Shown here one piece after another: positions 33,567 to 42,350 of a stretch of 64,000 nucleotides of DNA. Positions within the stretch are counted from its first letter, which is position 1, and each line of letters opens with the position of its first letter. The notes beneath the pieces were generated by a model. It saw nothing but the letters and a program-made list of their open reading frames with translations. It was not told the origin of the DNA and did no database searches. The stretch is from Novosphingobium percolationis. GTDB lineage: Bacteria > Pseudomonadota > Alphaproteobacteria > Sphingomonadales > Sphingomonadaceae. The position numbers and the translations under genes are program-made. The DNA lies in assembly GCF_020179425.1 (NCBI RefSeq), contig NZ_JAILYM010000002.1:781377-845376 (forward strand), read 5' to 3'.

Positions 33567-34697
33567 ATGAACTTTGCCTTCGACGAGGAACAGACCAGCC
33601 TGGGCGATACCGTTGCCCGCCTGCTGGCAGACCACGCCGCGCTGGTCGCGCCCGATCTCTCTGCCGATGCGGCTGGCCCGGCTTGGGACGCGCTGGCCGA
33701 ATTGGGCCTTTTCGCGATGATGGTGCCCGAGGAACGCGGCGGGGCCGGGCTCGGCCCGGTCGATCTGGCCCTGTCGGTAGAAGCGATGGGCGCCAGCCTC
33801 GCGCCGCTCGCGGCCGTCGATGCGCTCGTGGTCACCGATCTGCTCGCGCGCCATGGCACGCCGGCGCAGCAGGAACAGTACCTGCCGCGCCTCGCGGCCG
33901 GCGAACTGCGCGTGGCCCTGGCGATGATCGAGAAGGACGACGATGATGCGCCCGAAAGCGTGAAGGCCAAGGTCGCGGGCGGGGTACTGAATGGGGTCAA
34001 ACTGCTCGTGGCCGAAGGCGCGCAGGCCGACCTGTTCGCCGTGGTCGCGCAATCGGACTCGGGTCCGGCCGTCTATCTGGTGCCTGCCGACGCGGCCGGC
34101 GTCTCGGTCCGCGCGCATGAAGATATCGACCCGACCTGCGCTCACGCTGCAGTCACCTTTGCTGGCGTCGCGCTGGGCGATGATGCGCTGGTCGGTCCTG
34201 CGGCACCGGCCCGTACAGTTGCCCGCCTGTTCGATGCCGGCGCCGGGATGATGGCGTGCCTGCTTACCGGCATTGCCGGTCGCATGCTCGATACCGCGGT
34301 CGAATATGCCCGCACCCGCGAACAGTTCGGCCAGGCCATCGGTTCGTTCCAGGCGATCAAGCATCGCTGCGCCGACATGGCCGTGGCGGTCGAGGCGGCA
34401 CGGTCCGCCACCTACTACGGCGTCTGGACCTTGTCCGAAAACGCGCCCGATCGTGCGCGTGCCGTCTCGATGGCGAAAGCCTACGCGGGCGAGGTTGCCC
34501 GTCATGTCTGTAACGAAACCATCCAGGTTCACGGCGGTATGGGGTTCACCTGGGAACTGGGCATTCACCGCTTCCTGCGCCGCACAAAGGTGATCGAACA
34601 CAGCTTCGGCTCGTCGGTCTGGCACAACGAACGCGTGCTGACCGAAACCTTGCGCACGCTTGCCGATGGCGAAGCAGCGCAACAGGCGGCGGCCTGA
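33567..34697 (+). CDS. Acyl-CoA dehydrogenase, subunit 2
   Basis: A 376-residue acyl-CoA dehydrogenase-family protein, more divergent than its neighbour. It retains MVPEERGGAGL, ARTREQFGQAIGSFQAIKH and the end VHGGMGFTWELGIHRF. It probably pairs with subunit 1. The substrate is expected to be a bulky or branched acyl-CoA, by analogy with heteromeric enzymes of steroid catabolism. Confidence 0.88.
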   Translation: MNFAFDEEQTSLGDTVARLLADHAALVAPDLSADAAGPAWDALAELGLFAMMVPEERGGAGLGPVDLALSVEAMGASLAPLAAVDALVVTDLLARHGTPAQQEQYLPRLAAGELRVALAMIEKDDDDAPESVKAKVAGGVLNGVKLLVAEGAQADLFAVVAQSDSGPAVYLVPADAAGVSVRAHEDIDPTCAHAAVTFAGVALGDDALVGPAAPARTVARLFDAGAGMMACLLTGIAGRMLDTAVEYARTREQFGQAIGSFQAIKHRCADMAVAVEAARSATYYGVWTLSENAPDRARAVSMAKAYAGEVARHVCNETIQVHGGMGFTWELGIHRFLRRTKVIEHSFGSSVWHNERVLTETLRTLADGEAAQQAAA

Positions 34698-34700
34698 GCC

Positions 34701-35192
34701 ATGGCCAATCGCATCTCCGGCGACATCGCAAAACTGGCAGAGCTGTTTGCCAGCGGCGGTTTCAAAGAACTGCGGGTCGAGGGCTCTGACTTCGGCGTAC
34801 TGCTGTCGAATGACAGTGCCGCGCCTCGCCTCGGCGCTGCCCCGGCGGTCGCGGCCGCGCCTGCGATCCCTGTGGCGCCGGCATCGACGGCAGCACCGGC
34901 CCCGGCGGACGCACCTTCGCCGGTTGCCGCTCCGGTCGCAACAGATGCCAGCTGGCATCAGGTTTGCGCCCCCAATCTCGGCACGTTCTACCGCGCGCCA
35001 AAGCCAGGGTCGGCGCCCTTTGTCGAAGTGGGCCAGCGCGTGCATGCCGAGACCGAGATCTGCCTGCTTGAAGTGATGAAGCTGTTCACGTCGGTAAAGG
35101 CCGGGAAGGCCGGCACCATCCGCAGGGTCTGCGTGGAAGACGGCGTCCTGGTCGAAGGTGGCCAGGTGCTGTTCCTCGTCGAAGCCGATTGA
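34701..35192 (+). CDS. Biotin carboxyl carrier protein, copy 1
   Basis: A 163-residue AccB-like carrier. An N-terminal helix-strand part (about 1-38) is followed by an Ala/Pro-rich linker (43-80) and the biotinyl domain, with Lys127 in EVMKLF. The LGTFYRAPKPG segment is typical. It starts four bases after the acyl-CoA dehydrogenase gene and precedes the carboxyltransferase gene. A very similar second copy is at 36770. Confidence 0.9.
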   Translation: MANRISGDIAKLAELFASGGFKELRVEGSDFGVLLSNDSAAPRLGAAPAVAAAPAIPVAPASTAAPAPADAPSPVAAPVATDASWHQVCAPNLGTFYRAPKPGSAPFVEVGQRVHAETEICLLEVMKLFTSVKAGKAGTIRRVCVEDGVLVEGGQVLFLVEAD

Positions 35193-35241
35193 TATTCCGT
35201 CCGGGCTGCGGCGCGGGCGATAAAAAAGGGAGTGCGTGGGG

Positions 35242-36699
35242 ATGGCCCACATCGATTTTCTCGACGAAACCATGCGCGATGGCCAGCAGAGTCTGTGGGG
35301 CCTCAGGATGCGTGCCGGCATGGCCCTTCCGGTGTCTCCTCTGCTTGACAAGACCGGTTTTTCCACCATCGACCTGACCGGCGGCGGCATGCTCGACGTG
35401 CTCACCCGCTATTGCCAGGAAAACTACTGGGAAGGGCTCGACCTTCTGGTCGCCTCGATGCCCAACACCCCCTTGCGCGCCGGGCTTCGCGCCAATGCCA
35501 ACGTCACCTTCGGCATAACACCGCCCGCCCTGATGGACTTGTGGGTGCAGCGCCTGTGCGCGCACGGCATCCGCTCGTTCTGGATCTACGACGTGCTGTT
35601 CGGCATGGACAACATGCTGCGCCTTGCCAAGGTGGCCAAGGAAGCCAATGGCGCCAAGGTTGCTGGCGCGATCATGTTCGCACTGTCGCCTGTCCATACC
35701 GACGAATTCTTCGTCGCCAACGCCAAGAAGCTGGCCGACAGCCCGCACGTCGATTCCATCCTGCTCTATGATACCGCCGGCGTTCTGGAAAAGGATCGCA
35801 TCGAACAGCTGGTCCCCGCGCTGGTGAAGGCGGCGGGCGGCAAACCGATCGAGTTCCATTCGAACAACCTGCTCGGGCTTTCGGCAAAGGCCTATCTCGA
35901 TGCCATCGACTGCGGCGTCTCGGTCATCCACACCGCCAGCCGCCCCATGGCCAACGGCCCCTCGGTCCCCTCGACCGAGATCATGGCCAGAAACATCCAG
36001 CTGCGTGGCCACACCCACAGTCTCGATGAATCTCTGTTCCAGCCCGTCGCGGATCACTTCCGTGCCGTTGCCAAGGCGTCGGGCAATCTCCACGACCAGT
36101 ACGCTGAATACGATGAGTTCTCGATCCAGCACCAGATTCCCGGTGGCATGATGGGCACCTTCAAGGCCCAGCTTGCGATGCACAAGATGATGGACAAGCT
36201 GCCCGAGGTTCTCGATGAAGTCGCCGCCGTGCGCCGCGATCTGGGCTATCCGGGGATGGCCACGCCATTCAGTCAGCTGGTCGGCATCCAGGCCGTGCTC
36301 AATGTCGTCACCGGCAAGCGCTATGGCACCGTGCCCGACGAAGTCATCCAGTATGCTGGCGGCTTCTATGGCCAGACGGTGGCCCCGGTCGATGCGGACG
36401 TGCTGGACAAGATCATGGCCGCGCCGCGCGCCAGGGAAGTCCTCGCCAATCCGCCGGAAGCCCCGGACCTCGACGAGCTGAAGAAGCGCTATGCCACCGA
36501 GGACGAGGATGAGCTGCTCTACCGCGCGTTCGTACCGCAGCCCGACATCGACAAGATGCGCGCCGCAGGGCCGGTACGCCGGGATTTCCCGCTGCTTTCG
36601 TCGCCCGAACTGGAAGACGTGCGCAAGCTGATGCAGGTCGCCACAATGCCTGTCGTCGAAATGAAGTCCGAAGGCCTGAACATCAGCCTTCGTCGTTGA
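35242..36699 (+). CDS. Carboxyltransferase subunit, pyruvate carboxylase/OadA type, with altered metal site
   Basis: A 485-residue TIM-barrel carboxyltransferase of the pyruvate carboxylase/oxaloacetate decarboxylase-alpha family, including the C-terminal helical part. DETMRDGQQS (8-17), MPNTPLRAGLR, SPVHTDEF and ASRPMANGPSVPSTE match the family. Two metal-site features are changed. The lysine that is carbamylated in the usual IKDMAG motif is Tyr176 here (LYDTAG), and the second histidine of the HxH pair is Asn208 (FHSN). The substrate or chemistry may therefore differ from carboxylation of a 2-oxo acid. With the biotin carboxylase and carriers it forms a split carboxylase. Confidence 0.82.
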   Translation: MAHIDFLDETMRDGQQSLWGLRMRAGMALPVSPLLDKTGFSTIDLTGGGMLDVLTRYCQENYWEGLDLLVASMPNTPLRAGLRANANVTFGITPPALMDLWVQRLCAHGIRSFWIYDVLFGMDNMLRLAKVAKEANGAKVAGAIMFALSPVHTDEFFVANAKKLADSPHVDSILLYDTAGVLEKDRIEQLVPALVKAAGGKPIEFHSNNLLGLSAKAYLDAIDCGVSVIHTASRPMANGPSVPSTEIMARNIQLRGHTHSLDESLFQPVADHFRAVAKASGNLHDQYAEYDEFSIQHQIPGGMMGTFKAQLAMHKMMDKLPEVLDEVAAVRRDLGYPGMATPFSQLVGIQAVLNVVTGKRYGTVPDEVIQYAGGFYGQTVAPVDADVLDKIMAAPRAREVLANPPEAPDLDELKKRYATEDEDELLYRAFVPQPDIDKMRAAGPVRRDFPLLSSPELEDVRKLMQVATMPVVEMKSEGLNISLRR

Positions 36700-36703
36700 T
36701 AAC

Positions 36704-36746
36704 GCCCCCTCGCGGGGCAGGCCCGGTCGGCGTGTCGCGCCGGGCC
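36704..36746 (+). other. Two hairpins inside the operon
   Basis: GCCCC/GGGGC (36704-36718) and GGCCCGG/CCGGGCC (36720-36746) can form two adjacent stem-loops between the carboxyltransferase and the second carrier gene. There is no T-run. They could lower read-through or protect the upstream mRNA, making carboxyltransferase and carrier amounts unequal. Confidence 0.5.
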
Positions 36747-36769
36747 ATGTGAGAGGATCGGCTCGAACC

Positions 36770-37279
36770 ATGACCCAGAAGCCAACCATCGACCATCCCG
36801 TCGATCACGTGCGCGTTCTGATGGAGGAGTTCACGCGGTCGGGCATTGCCACGCTGCATCTGCGGTCGGGCGAGTTCGAGCTGCTGTTGTCCAACGATGC
36901 GGCGGCGCCCTCGCTACTGGGCGGCCAGCAGGCAGCACCCGTAGCGGTTGCTGCGCCGGTGGTCGCTGCCCCGGCTGCGCCCGTCGCGGCGGCTGCGCCC
37001 GCTGCCGCAGCTCCGGTGTCCACCAGCGTGCCCGATGGCGCGGTGGTGGTTGCAGCGCCCAATCTCGGCACCTTCTATCGCGCGCCCAAGCCCGGTGCGG
37101 CGCCTTACGTCGAAATCGGCGGGCGCGTTGCTGCGGACGATGAAATCTGCCTGATCGAGGTGATGAAGCTGTTCACCGCGGTGAAGGCCGGCCAGGCTGG
37201 CAAGATCGTTGCGATCCTTGCTGAGGACGGCGCGATGGTTGAAGCAGGCCAGCCGTTGTTTGCGATGGTGGCGGACTGA
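36770..37279 (+). CDS. Biotin carboxyl carrier protein, copy 2
   Basis: A 169-residue carrier closely related to copy 1: N-terminal part with GIATLHLRSGEFELLLSND, a long Ala/Pro/Val linker, and a biotinyl domain with Lys133 in EVMKLF. The ATG at 36770 is chosen; it is the family start. The stop overlaps the start of the biotin carboxylase gene. Confidence 0.9.
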   Translation: MTQKPTIDHPVDHVRVLMEEFTRSGIATLHLRSGEFELLLSNDAAAPSLLGGQQAAPVAVAAPVVAAPAAPVAAAAPAAAAPVSTSVPDGAVVVAAPNLGTFYRAPKPGAAPYVEIGGRVAADDEICLIEVMKLFTAVKAGQAGKIVAILAEDGAMVEAGQPLFAMVAD

Positions 37280-38646
37280 TGGCGATCCAGCGTCTCTTCA
37301 TCGCCAATCGCGGCGAAATCGCCCTGCGTATCATCCGCGCCGCGCAGGCACTGAACATGGAAACGGTGCTGGCCGTGTCGGATGCGGATCGTGACAGCGC
37401 CGCAGCGCGGCTTGCCGATCGCACCGTGGTTCTGGGACCGGCGCAGGCCGCCAAGAGCTATCTGGACCCGCGTCTCGTCGTCCACGCGGCCCGTGAGAGT
37501 GGTTGCGATGGCTTGCACCCGGGCTATGGTTTCCTGTCCGAACGCGCCATCCTGCCTACGCTGTGCGCGCAGAACGGTATCGCTTTCGTTGGCCCGGAAC
37601 CCGACGTGATCGATTCTCTGGGCGACAAGATCCAGGCGCGCGGCATGGCCCGTGCCGCCGGTGTGCCGCTGGTGCCGGGGTGCGACGGCGTCGCCACGGC
37701 GGCCGACGCCCGCCGCGAAGGCGATCGCATTGGCTATCCCGTGTTGCTCAAGGCGGCTGCCGGCGGCGGCGGTCGCGGCATGGTCATCGCCAACAATGGC
37801 GACGAGGCCGAAGCCGGCTTCCACCGCGCCTCGGCCGAAGCGGTCGCGGCTTTCGGCGATGGCACATTGTTCATGGAACGCTTCGTTCCTGAAGCGCGCC
37901 ACGTCGAAGTCCAGTTGATGGGCGACGGCAAGGGCGGCGTGGTCCACTTTGGCGAACGCGATTGCTCGGTGCAGCGCCGCTACCAGAAGCTGATCGAGGA
38001 AGCGCCTTGCGCCGCCATGCCCGATCACTTGCGCAAGCAACTGCACGAAAGCGCCTGCGCGCTGGCCGCCTCGGTCAACTATCGCAACGCGGGCACGTGC
38101 GAATTCCTCTTCGACGTGAAGCGGCAAGAATTCTACTTCATCGAAGTCAACGCCCGCATCCAGGTGGAACACCCGGTCAGCGAGATGATCGCGGGCTTCG
38201 ATCTGGTGCAGGAACAGTTGCGCATTGCCGGCGGCGCGCCGCTTTCGGTCACGCAGGACCAGGTCAAGCTCTCCGGCCACGCGATCGAATGCCGCATCAA
38301 CGCCGAAGACACCGCGCGCGATTTCCTGCCTTCACCCGGCCGCATCACGCACTGGTCGCCCCCGCAGGGCGAAGGCATCCGGCTCGATAGCCACATGTCC
38401 GAAGGCGCGATGATCCCGCCGTATTACGACAGCATGATCGGCAAGCTGATCGTACACGCGCCCACGCGCGAAGCCGCCATCGACAAACTCGATGCCGCTC
38501 TCGCCGATTTTCGCGTGGAAGGGATCGCCACCACCATTGGTCTGCACCGCGAAATCATTGCGCACCCCGATTTCCGGACGAACCGCATTCACACCCGCTG
38601 GCTGGAACAAGTCCTGCTCGCCGAACGGAAGGGGGCTGCGGCATGA
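37279..38646 (+). CDS. Biotin carboxylase subunit (AccC-like)
   Basis: A 455-residue ATP-grasp enzyme that carboxylates the biotin of the carrier proteins with bicarbonate and ATP. It has RLFIANRGEIALR at the N-terminus, the glycine-rich loop AAGGGGRGM, the HVEVQ segment, and EVNARIQVEHPVSEM. All catalytic segments look intact. It is tightly coupled with the second carrier (1-base overlap) and with the carrier-like gene that follows (4-base overlap). Confidence 0.93.
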   Translation: MAIQRLFIANRGEIALRIIRAAQALNMETVLAVSDADRDSAAARLADRTVVLGPAQAAKSYLDPRLVVHAARESGCDGLHPGYGFLSERAILPTLCAQNGIAFVGPEPDVIDSLGDKIQARGMARAAGVPLVPGCDGVATAADARREGDRIGYPVLLKAAAGGGGRGMVIANNGDEAEAGFHRASAEAVAAFGDGTLFMERFVPEARHVEVQLMGDGKGGVVHFGERDCSVQRRYQKLIEEAPCAAMPDHLRKQLHESACALAASVNYRNAGTCEFLFDVKRQEFYFIEVNARIQVEHPVSEMIAGFDLVQEQLRIAGGAPLSVTQDQVKLSGHAIECRINAEDTARDFLPSPGRITHWSPPQGEGIRLDSHMSEGAMIPPYYDSMIGKLIVHAPTREAAIDKLDAALADFRVEGIATTIGLHREIIAHPDFRTNRIHTRWLEQVLLAERKGAAA

Positions 38647-39077
38647 TCGAGATCGACGACAACGCGCGCCGCGCCATCGACAATGCCCGTGCGCTGCTTG
38701 ACGCGATGCTGGCGGGCGGCTGGAACGAGGTCTGCGTGACCGGTGAGGAGGGGGACTATTTTCTCGCCCGCCAGCCCGGCACTGTGAACCCCTTGCTGGT
38801 GGTTGAAGCGGCCTTGCCCGGTCCAGCCCCCGCCTTGGTTGCCGTGGGTTCGGCTCAATTCGAGACGCTGACGGTCAAGGCTCCGCATGTCGGGACCGTG
38901 GTCTGGCTTGCCCCGGTTGGACAGGCCGTTGCCGAAGGCGAGGTGGTCGCCCGCCTCGCCGTGCTGGACGAAACACTGGATGTGCCCGCGGCCAAGGCCG
39001 GCAAGGTGGCGGCGCAGGTCGCCCGGATCGACGATCTGGCCGAGTTTGCTACCCCGCTGATCGAACTGGCGGCCTGA
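38643..39077 (+). CDS. Biotinyl-domain-like protein lacking the biotinylation lysine
   Basis: A 144-residue protein with the same build as the two carriers: a helical N-terminal part, a shorter linker and a lipoyl/biotinyl-like fold ([20 protein letters not shown], then AKAGKV). At the tip of the hairpin, where the carriers have EVMK, it reads AVLD, so Asp109 replaces the biotinyl Lys. It cannot be biotinylated in the usual way. It may be a structural or regulatory part of the carboxylase complex. It lies between the biotin carboxylase and biotin synthase genes. Confidence 0.7.
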   Translation: MIEIDDNARRAIDNARALLDAMLAGGWNEVCVTGEEGDYFLARQPGTVNPLLVVEAALPGPAPALVAVGSAQFETLTVKAPHVGTVVWLAPVGQAVAEGEVVARLAVLDETLDVPAAKAGKVAAQVARIDDLAEFATPLIELAA

Positions 39078-39079
39078 CG

Positions 39080-40126
39080 ATGGACGCGCCCGCCCGCACG
39101 GACTGGACGCGCGAGGAGATCGCCGCGCTGTTCGACCTTCCGTTCACCGAGCTGGTGTTCCGCGCGGCGGAAGTGCACCGGGCGCACCACCGTGCGGGCG
39201 AGGTGCAGCTGTGCACGCTGCTGTCGATCAAGACCGGCGGCTGCCCCGAGGATTGCGGCTACTGTTCGCAGTCGGTCAAGGCTGACAGCGGGGTCGAGGC
39301 GACTAAGCTGGTGGAAGTGCAGAACGTGCTTCAGTCAGCCGCACAGGCCAAGGACAACGGATCGAAGCGGTTCTGCATGGGCGCGGCATGGCGCAACCCC
39401 AAGGAGCGCGACATGCCGGCGGTTATCGCCATGATCAAGGGCGTGCGCGAAATGGGCATGGAAACCTGCATGACGCTGGGGATGCTCAGCCCGTCGCAGG
39501 CGGCGCAGCTGGCCGAGGCAGGGCTGGATTACTACAACCACAACATCGACACCTCGCCCGAACGCTATGAGGAAGTCATCACCACGCGCACCTTTGCCGA
39601 CCGGCTCCAGACGCTCGACAACGTGCGCAATGCCGGGATCAACGTCTGTTCGGGCGGGATCGTGGGCATGGGCGAAACCCGCGCCGACCGGGTGGGCTTC
39701 GTCCACGCGCTGGCCACGCTGGAACAGCATCCCGAAAGCGTGCCGGTGAACGCGCTGGTGCCGATCAAGGGCACCGTGCTGGGCGACATGCTGGCCGATA
39801 CGCCGCTGGCGAAGATCGACGACATCGAGTTCGTCCGCACCGTGGCGGTGGCGCGCATCACCATGCCGCTGAGCATGGTGCGGCTGTCGGCCGGGCGCGA
39901 GGCGATGTCCGACGCGACGCAGGCGCTGTGCTTCATGGCGGGCGCGAACTCGATCTTCACTGGCGACAAGCTGCTGACCGCCGCCAACGCCGGCGACGAT
40001 GCCGACAGCGCGATGTTCGCCCGCCTTGGCCTCAAGCCCATGGAAGGCGAAGAACCCCTCCGAGAAATCAAGGGGCGTGCGACGAAGGCCCAGGTCGGAG
40101 GCTGTTCGGCCGGTTGCGCGGCGTAA
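39080..40126 (+). CDS. bioB: Biotin synthase
   Basis: A 348-residue radical-SAM enzyme that inserts sulfur into dethiobiotin. The 4Fe-4S motif is [11 protein letters not shown] (CxxxCxxC), and the BioB-specific segments [21 protein letters not shown] and [13 protein letters not shown] are present. It starts three bases after the lysine-less carrier gene. A bioB gene apart from other bio genes, inside an operon for a biotin-dependent carboxylase, suggests that the pathway raises its own biotin supply when induced. Confidence 0.93.
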   Translation: MDAPARTDWTREEIAALFDLPFTELVFRAAEVHRAHHRAGEVQLCTLLSIKTGGCPEDCGYCSQSVKADSGVEATKLVEVQNVLQSAAQAKDNGSKRFCMGAAWRNPKERDMPAVIAMIKGVREMGMETCMTLGMLSPSQAAQLAEAGLDYYNHNIDTSPERYEEVITTRTFADRLQTLDNVRNAGINVCSGGIVGMGETRADRVGFVHALATLEQHPESVPVNALVPIKGTVLGDMLADTPLAKIDDIEFVRTVAVARITMPLSMVRLSAGREAMSDATQALCFMAGANSIFTGDKLLTAANAGDDADSAMFARLGLKPMEGEEPLREIKGRATKAQVGGCSAGCAA

Positions 40127-40154
40127 GGCGATTCATTCAGTTGCGGAGAGTAGA

Positions 40155-41567
40155 GTGTCCGACATCAAGCAAGTTGGCGTTTGCGGTGCAGGGGCCATGG
40201 GCAGCGGCATCGCGCAAGTTGCAGCGCAGGCCGGGCACACCGTGGTCGTCTATGACGTGTTCGCGCCTTCGCGCGAGCGCAGCCGCGAGCAGATTGCCAA
40301 GGGGCTGGGCCAGCTGGCCAAGCGCGGCAAGCTGAGCGAGGACGAGGCCACCGCGATCCTGGCGCGCCTTTCGTGGACCGACGACGTTTCGGCGCTGGCG
40401 GGCTGTGACCTGGTGATCGAGGCGATCATCGAGGATCTGACGGTCAAGCAGGCGCTGTTCGGCCAGCTGGAGGAGCAGCTTCGCCCTGACGCCATCATTG
40501 CCAGCAACACCTCGTCGTTGCCGATTGCCCGGCTGGCGCGTTCGCTGCTTGAACCCGGCCGGTTCGTGGGCATGCACTTCTTCAATCCCGCAACGGCGAT
40601 GAAACTGGTCGAGGTCGTCTCCGGCCCGGCGACCGCTCCCGCCGTGGCGGAGGCGATTGCCGATCTCGCCCGCGCATGGGGCAAGGTGGCGGTGCCCGTG
40701 GCCGATGTGCCCGGCTTCATCGTCAACCGTGTGGCCCGCCCGTTCTATGCTGAGGCGTTCCGCTGCCTGCAGCAGCAGGGCGCGCAAGCGGCGGTGATCG
40801 ACCAGTTGTTCCGCGCCGGCGCGGGTTTTCGCATGGGGCCGCTGGAGCTGACCGACCTGATCGGACAGGACGTGAACTTCGCGGTCGCCCGCTCGGTGTA
40901 CGAATCCTATTTCGGCCAGACCCGCTTTACCCCGCAACTGGTGCAGTCCGCGCTGGTCGATGCCAACTGGCTGGGGCGCAAGACTGGCCGCGGCATTTAT
41001 GACTATGCCGATGGCGCCGCGGTGCCGACGCCCGTGCCGGTGGAGGCCGCGGAGCTTGCCAGCGTTCCGGCCAAGCCGGAAGGGGCGCTTCCACGCGCGG
41101 ATAAATTGGACATAGGCGGCGTGCTGGTGCGCTTCTCGCGCGGGCGCACCGCGCGGGCCGAAAGCGCCGAAGCCGGTCGTCCGGTGGCGCTGCTTGACTG
41201 GTTCGATGCAGCATCCGCCTCGGCTGCCGCGTTTGCCGCGTCTGACGAAGCGGCGGCCGCGGTCGCCGCTTCGGTGCTCCACAGCTGGGGGCTGGCGCCT
41301 TACTGCGTGGCTGACCGCCCCGGCCTGATCGTGCTGCGCACGCTGGCGCAGATTGCCAATGCGGCGGGCGATGCCGTGCTGGAAGGCGTGAGCGACGAAG
41401 CGGGCATCGACAATGCGCTACGCTTTGGCGCGAACTATCCGTTCGGGCCGATTGCCTGGGGCCGGCAGATGGGGGCAGGGCTACTGGTTCAGGTGCTTGC
41501 CGCCATGGCTGCCGAAACCGGCCAGCCGATGTACAATCCTTCAGAATACTGGATGACCAAGGCATGA
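40155..41567 (+). CDS. 3-Hydroxyacyl-CoA dehydrogenase, PaaH-type (two C-terminal domains)
   Basis: A 470-residue NAD-dependent dehydrogenase, similar in length to PaaH/PaaC. The NAD-binding loop GAGAMGSGIA is at the N-terminus, followed by SNTSSLPIA and GMHFFNPATAMKLVE with the catalytic His, and two copies of the C-terminal dimerisation domain. A GTG start at 40155 is chosen; the open frame upstream belongs to the bioB gene. It would oxidise a 3-hydroxyacyl-CoA in beta-oxidation. Confidence 0.9.
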   Translation: MSDIKQVGVCGAGAMGSGIAQVAAQAGHTVVVYDVFAPSRERSREQIAKGLGQLAKRGKLSEDEATAILARLSWTDDVSALAGCDLVIEAIIEDLTVKQALFGQLEEQLRPDAIIASNTSSLPIARLARSLLEPGRFVGMHFFNPATAMKLVEVVSGPATAPAVAEAIADLARAWGKVAVPVADVPGFIVNRVARPFYAEAFRCLQQQGAQAAVIDQLFRAGAGFRMGPLELTDLIGQDVNFAVARSVYESYFGQTRFTPQLVQSALVDANWLGRKTGRGIYDYADGAAVPTPVPVEAAELASVPAKPEGALPRADKLDIGGVLVRFSRGRTARAESAEAGRPVALLDWFDAASASAAAFAASDEAAAAVAASVLHSWGLAPYCVADRPGLIVLRTLAQIANAAGDAVLEGVSDEAGIDNALRFGANYPFGPIAWGRQMGAGLLVQVLAAMAAETGQPMYNPSEYWMTKA

Positions 41568-42346
41568 CCGATCCGCAAACCCTCATTCTCGTCAATCGTC
41601 AGGATGACGGCGTTCTGAGGCTGACCCTGAACAACCCCGACAAGCGCAACGCGCTGGCAACACCGGTCCTGGCGCTGATCGCCGACATTCTCGACAGTGC
41701 ACGCGATGATACTGCGATACGCTGTGTCGTGATCAGCGGATTGCCCAAAGTCTTTGCGGCGGGGGCGGATATTAACGAGCTGGCCCAAAAGGACGTCGTT
41801 GGCGCTCTGGCCGACGTTCGTCCCGCGATTTGGGCGCAGATCCGGGCATTCCCCAAGCCGATCGTGGCGGCAATCGAAGGCTGGTGCCTTGGCGCGGGCA
41901 ACGAGCTGCTGATGTGCTGCGATATCGCGATTGCCGGGGCAGGGGCCAAGTTTGGCCAGCCGGAAACCAACCTTGGCATCATTCCGGGCGCAGGCGGCAC
42001 GGCCACCTTGTCGCGCATCGTCGGGCGCATGGCGGCGATGCACATGGTGCTGCTCGGCCAGCCCATCGATGCGACGACCGCGCAGCAGCTGGGCCTTGTG
42101 CTTGAAGTGGTGGGCGAGGGTGAGGCGCTGGCCCGTGCCGATGCGATTGCCGTGGCGATTGCCGGCCGCGCGCCGGTGGCCGTGCGCCAGGCCAAGGCGC
42201 TGGTCAATGCCGCGTTCGACCTGCCGCACACAGCGCATCTGGCGGCGGAGCGTCAGGCATTTTCCGCGCTGTTCGGCACCGCCGACAAGCGCGAAGGCAT
42301 TGCCGCCTTCATGGAAAAGCGCAATGCGGAATGGACGAACGGCTGA
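41564..42346 (+). CDS. Enoyl-CoA hydratase, PaaF-like, copy 2
   Basis: A 260-residue crotonase with FAAGADINEL, the first catalytic Glu in GAGNELLM, and the second in QPETNLGIIPGAGGT. It is a standard hydratase by these residues. It overlaps the dehydrogenase gene by four bases and is the last gene of the 15-gene operon; only four bases separate its stop from the convergent MFS gene. Confidence 0.92.
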   Translation: MTDPQTLILVNRQDDGVLRLTLNNPDKRNALATPVLALIADILDSARDDTAIRCVVISGLPKVFAAGADINELAQKDVVGALADVRPAIWAQIRAFPKPIVAAIEGWCLGAGNELLMCCDIAIAGAGAKFGQPETNLGIIPGAGGTATLSRIVGRMAAMHMVLLGQPIDATTAQQLGLVLEVVGEGEALARADAIAVAIAGRAPVAVRQAKALVNAAFDLPHTAHLAAERQAFSALFGTADKREGIAAFMEKRNAEWTNG

Positions 42347-42350
42347 GCGA

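Noticed and set aside
33492..36789. Two very long minus-strand frames over the acyl-CoA dehydrogenase and carboxyltransferase genes
   Set aside because: They are shadows of confident plus-strand genes in a high-GC region.
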